64,000 bases of DNA, from NCBI RefSeq assembly GCF_001584165.1, contig NZ_CP013233.1, positions 3,728,620-3,792,619 of the forward strand, given 5' to 3'. Position numbers and translations under genes: made by a program. Shown here in pieces: positions 61,944 through 64,000 of this stretch (positions are counted from its first letter, which is position 1; each line of letters starts with the position of its first letter). The notes under the pieces were generated by a model. The model was not told where the DNA came from and did not search any database. It saw only the letters and a list, made by a program, of their open reading frames with translations. This DNA is from Collimonas arenae (GTDB taxonomy: Bacteria; Pseudomonadota; Gammaproteobacteria; Burkholderiales; Burkholderiaceae_D).

Positions 61944-62945
61944 CTAGCGCACTTTGATCACGACCTTCCCCTTCGTACGTCCCGTTTCTACGTAGTCCAA
62001 GGCCTGTTTGGTTTCCTCGAAGGGGAAGACGCGGTCGACCACCGGCCGGATGTGGCCGGCTTCGATCAAGCTGGTGATTTCACCCAGTTGCTGGCCGTTG
62101 GCAATCATGAAGTGGAAGGAATAGCTGGCGCCGCTGCGCCTGGCCGCTTTCCGGATGCCGTAGCTGAGCAATCCCATCACCAGGCGGAGAAAGCCGTTCA
62201 TGCCGCGCAGCCTGGCGAAATCGGGATCCGGCGGGCCGGCAATGCCGATCAGCTTGCCGCCTGGCTTGAGCACGCTCAGGGATTTTTTCAGTGTATCCCC
62301 GCCCTGCGTGTCGAGCACAAGGTCATAGTCCTTCAATTTGCTCGAGAAGTCGTCCTTCTTGTAATCGATGACGATGTCGGCCCCTAGGCCCTTTAGCATG
62401 TCAGCGTTGGCTGTGCTGGCGGTGGTGGCGACCGTGGCGCCGATGTGCCTGGCCAGTTGAATCGCTATCGTGCCGACACCACCCGAACCGGCGTGAATCA
62501 GCACTTTCTGGCCCTTCTTCAGCTTACCTTTTTCGACCAGTGTCTGCCACGCGGTCAGCGCGACCAGCGGAATCGACGAGGCCTCCTCCATCGTCAGGTT
62601 GGCCGGCTTCAGGGCCAGCGATTTTTCCTTGATCGCGATGAATTCGGCAAACGTGCCGATGCGATCGTCATCCGGCCGCGCGTAGACCTCGTCACCCACC
62701 TTGAAACGGCGTACGCCCGTACCGACCCGCACTACCACACCGGCCATGTCGTTGCCCAGGATCAACGGCATCTTATATGGCAGCAACAGCTTGAATTCGC
62801 CATCCCGGATTTTATTGTCCAGCGGATTGACGCCGGCGGCGTGAATCCGCACCAGGACGTCATCATCACGCAGTCCCGGCTCGGGCAGGTCGCCCGAGGT
62901 GAGCATCTCCGATTTGCCGTAGCGCTTGATGAAGTATGCTTTCAT
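61944..62945 (-). CDS. NADP-dependent medium-chain oxidoreductase (quinone-reductase type)
   Basis: A 333-residue MDR-family enzyme without the catalytic-zinc ligands. The GroES-like N-terminus (LPEPGLRDDDVLVRIHAAGVNPLDNKIRDGE, NDMAGVVVRVGTGVRRFKVGDEVYA stretch) precedes a Rossmann domain with the cofactor loop KVLIHAGSGGVGTIAIQLAR (about 147-166) and VATTASTANADMLKGLGAD. It resembles zeta-crystallin / quinone oxidoreductase proteins that reduce quinones or alpha,beta-unsaturated carbonyls. It lies 24 bases after the SDR gene in the same operon. The substrate is unknown. Confidence 0.92.
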   Translation of the reverse strand: MKAYFIKRYGKSEMLTSGDLPEPGLRDDDVLVRIHAAGVNPLDNKIRDGEFKLLLPYKMPLILGNDMAGVVVRVGTGVRRFKVGDEVYARPDDDRIGTFAEFIAIKEKSLALKPANLTMEEASSIPLVALTAWQTLVEKGKLKKGQKVLIHAGSGGVGTIAIQLARHIGATVATTASTANADMLKGLGADIVIDYKKDDFSSKLKDYDLVLDTQGGDTLKKSLSVLKPGGKLIGIAGPPDPDFARLRGMNGFLRLVMGLLSYGIRKAARRSGASYSFHFMIANGQQLGEITSLIEAGHIRPVVDRVFPFEETKQALDYVETGRTKGKVVIKVR

Positions 62946-62969
62946 ATCTTGCTCCTGTTTTATCGTAAA

Positions 62970-63824
62970 TTATTGTGACAGGGCTGTGGCGCGTTTGCGC
63001 ACTGCCGGCTGGGAGTCAAGCCTCAAGTCCTTACGCACGCCGGCTTCGACCAGCACGGCTGGCGCGAATCGGCGCAGGAAGCTAAGGCGGCCGGCCAGGG
63101 CGCCCGAGGTGTAGCGTACTTTCGGCGTCGCCGTTCGCGCTACCTGCACCACCGTCTCGGCCACCACACCCGGAGCATCTGCGCCCTCAAGTGCTTGCTT
63201 CACGCGCAGATCCAATCCCGCTCGCAGGTCTCGATACTCGTCGAGCGCCTGGTCGGGCTGCAACTGGTTGGCGTCGAACGGCGACTTGATGTAGGCCGGT
63301 TCGACCAACGAAACGCGGATGCCCTGAGTGCGCAACTCCTGGTCTAGAGCTTCCGAATAACCTTCCATTGCGTGCTTGGTGGCCGAGTACAGCGCCATGT
63401 ACGGCATCGGCACAAAACCCAATACCGAGCTGATGTTGATAATACGCCCGCTCCTGCGCTGCCGCATGTGCGGCAGGACGGCGCGGATCATCCGGACGGC
63501 GCCGAAGAAATTGGTATCGAAGATCGCCTGCGCCTGCTGGATCGAGCTCTCTTCGGCCGCTGCAGGCGCGACGCCGAAGCCGGCGTTGTTGACCAACAGG
63601 TCGATATGCCCTTCAAGCCGCAGCACTTCGCTGACGGCGGCTGCCACGGATGCGTCGCTGGTCACATCCAGCGCCAGCATCTCGAACGTGCGCTTGCTGC
63701 TTTCTCCCTGCGCGCCACGGCGGCTGCTGCCATACACCCTGTAGCCTGCCTTGGCGAGTTGCTCGGCGGTGGCTTCGCCGATACCCGATGACGCTCCGGT
63801 CACGATTGCGATCTTGCTGCCCAT
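62970..63824 (-). CDS. Short-chain dehydrogenase/reductase (SDR)
   Basis: A 284-residue classical SDR. The cofactor loop AIVTGASSGIGEATAEQL (about 5-22), DLLVNNAGFGV (NNAG) and the catalytic Ser/Tyr/Lys in NISSVLGF and YSATKHAME are all present. The C-terminal part (about 195-284) is longer than in minimal SDRs and resembles proteins acting on retinol- or steroid-like substrates. ATG 63824 is chosen over the longer reading for the canonical SDR start. It lies between the TetR gene and the MDR gene, and is likely repressed by that TetR. Confidence 0.92.
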   Translation of the reverse strand: MGSKIAIVTGASSGIGEATAEQLAKAGYRVYGSSRRGAQGESSKRTFEMLALDVTSDASVAAAVSEVLRLEGHIDLLVNNAGFGVAPAAAEESSIQQAQAIFDTNFFGAVRMIRAVLPHMRQRRSGRIINISSVLGFVPMPYMALYSATKHAMEGYSEALDQELRTQGIRVSLVEPAYIKSPFDANQLQPDQALDEYRDLRAGLDLRVKQALEGADAPGVVAETVVQVARTATPKVRYTSGALAGRLSFLRRFAPAVLVEAGVRKDLRLDSQPAVRKRATALSQ

Positions 63825-63910
63825 AGTGCTTCTCCTCAATAGTTCCATTTATATGACGACCATCATATTTTTCATCAAAAAAACCCCCAAATTGGGCTAC
63901 CAAGCCGGCC

Positions 63911-64000
63911 TCATTTGCCAGCCTCCGAAAAATGCTTGAGCGCCGCTTTACGCAGCGCCTCGGACAACCTTGGATCATCAACCGCGCGCGCCATCATCAT
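63911..64000 (-). CDS. TetR family regulator, C-terminal end (partial)
   Basis: The minus strand is open from the window edge to TGA (63911-63913) and reads MARAVDDPRLSEALRKAALK then HFSEAGK. This matches the last helix of many TetR regulators (ARAVDDP-x-LS). The rest lies beyond the window. It is 87 bases upstream of the SDR-MDR operon on the same strand, so it is its likely regulator. Confidence 0.6.
   Translation of the reverse strand: MMMARAVDDPRLSEALRKAALKHFSEAGK

Overview
The window looks like part of the chromosome of a Gram-negative betaproteobacterium, most likely order Burkholderiales and probably family Oxalobacteraceae. This rests on the moderately high G+C content, the codon use and the type of genes: FUSC/DUF1656/HlyD efflux, cytochrome b561 with paired YceI proteins, MipA/OmpV, DUF3761, a HisKA hybrid kinase and an outer-membrane autotransporter remnant. 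The genus cannot be fixed from the sequence. No rRNA, tRNA, CRISPR array, insertion sequence or prophage was recognised.

Layout. 1-4 kb: a tripartite aromatic-acid-type efflux set (outer-membrane factor cut by the window edge and frameshifted, FUSC pump, DUF1656 protein, HlyD adaptor). 4-12.5 kb: an internally deleted epimerase remnant, a SulP anion transporter, a secreted Ala/Pro-rich protein, cytochrome b561 with two YceI proteins, a Tat-exported PhoD phosphatase and small envelope proteins. 12.5-22 kb: a thioester-reductase-like SDR and MipA/OmpV, divergent from an OmpR-type two-component system, then M1 and M13 metallopeptidases. 22-26.4 kb: an orphan amino-acid-type binding protein, a 2-hydroxyacid dehydrogenase and a Kef-type antiporter.

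26.8-35.5 kb holds a tightly packed seven-gene polysaccharide locus: UDP-GlcNAc 2-epimerase, processive GT2 synthase, membrane-anchored polymer-forming (bactofilin-like) protein, exported helical protein, membrane-anchored two-domain polysaccharide deacetylase, outer-membrane beta-barrel and multi-pass membrane protein. Stop/start overlaps join six of the genes. I do not recognise it as cellulose, PNAG, alginate or Pel. It is the best candidate in the window for an undescribed system: a synthase-dependent exopolysaccharide whose precursor may be UDP-ManNAc.

35.6-50 kb is an accessory-like stretch with several broken genes (hemerythrin-like, alpha/beta hydrolase, a conserved hypothetical, acyltransferase and autotransporter remnants). 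It also holds a TetR regulator with two matching 18-bp operators beside a 39-residue membrane protein, an ArsR/AHSA1/DHFR-like operon, an alginate lyase, a LysE exporter and an O-acyltransferase. 48.5-61.4 kb is rich in signalling: YcgR-type PilZ protein, diguanylate cyclase, Crp/Fnr-type regulator, hybrid PAS kinase, PAS response regulator and chemoreceptor. Among these lies an unusual fusion of an HdeD-like membrane domain with a papain-like domain. The end carries a TetR-SDR-MDR redox operon.

Several frameshifts are repaired by adding one base, often in a short homopolymer. They may be real decay or sequencing indels, and the sequence alone cannot decide.
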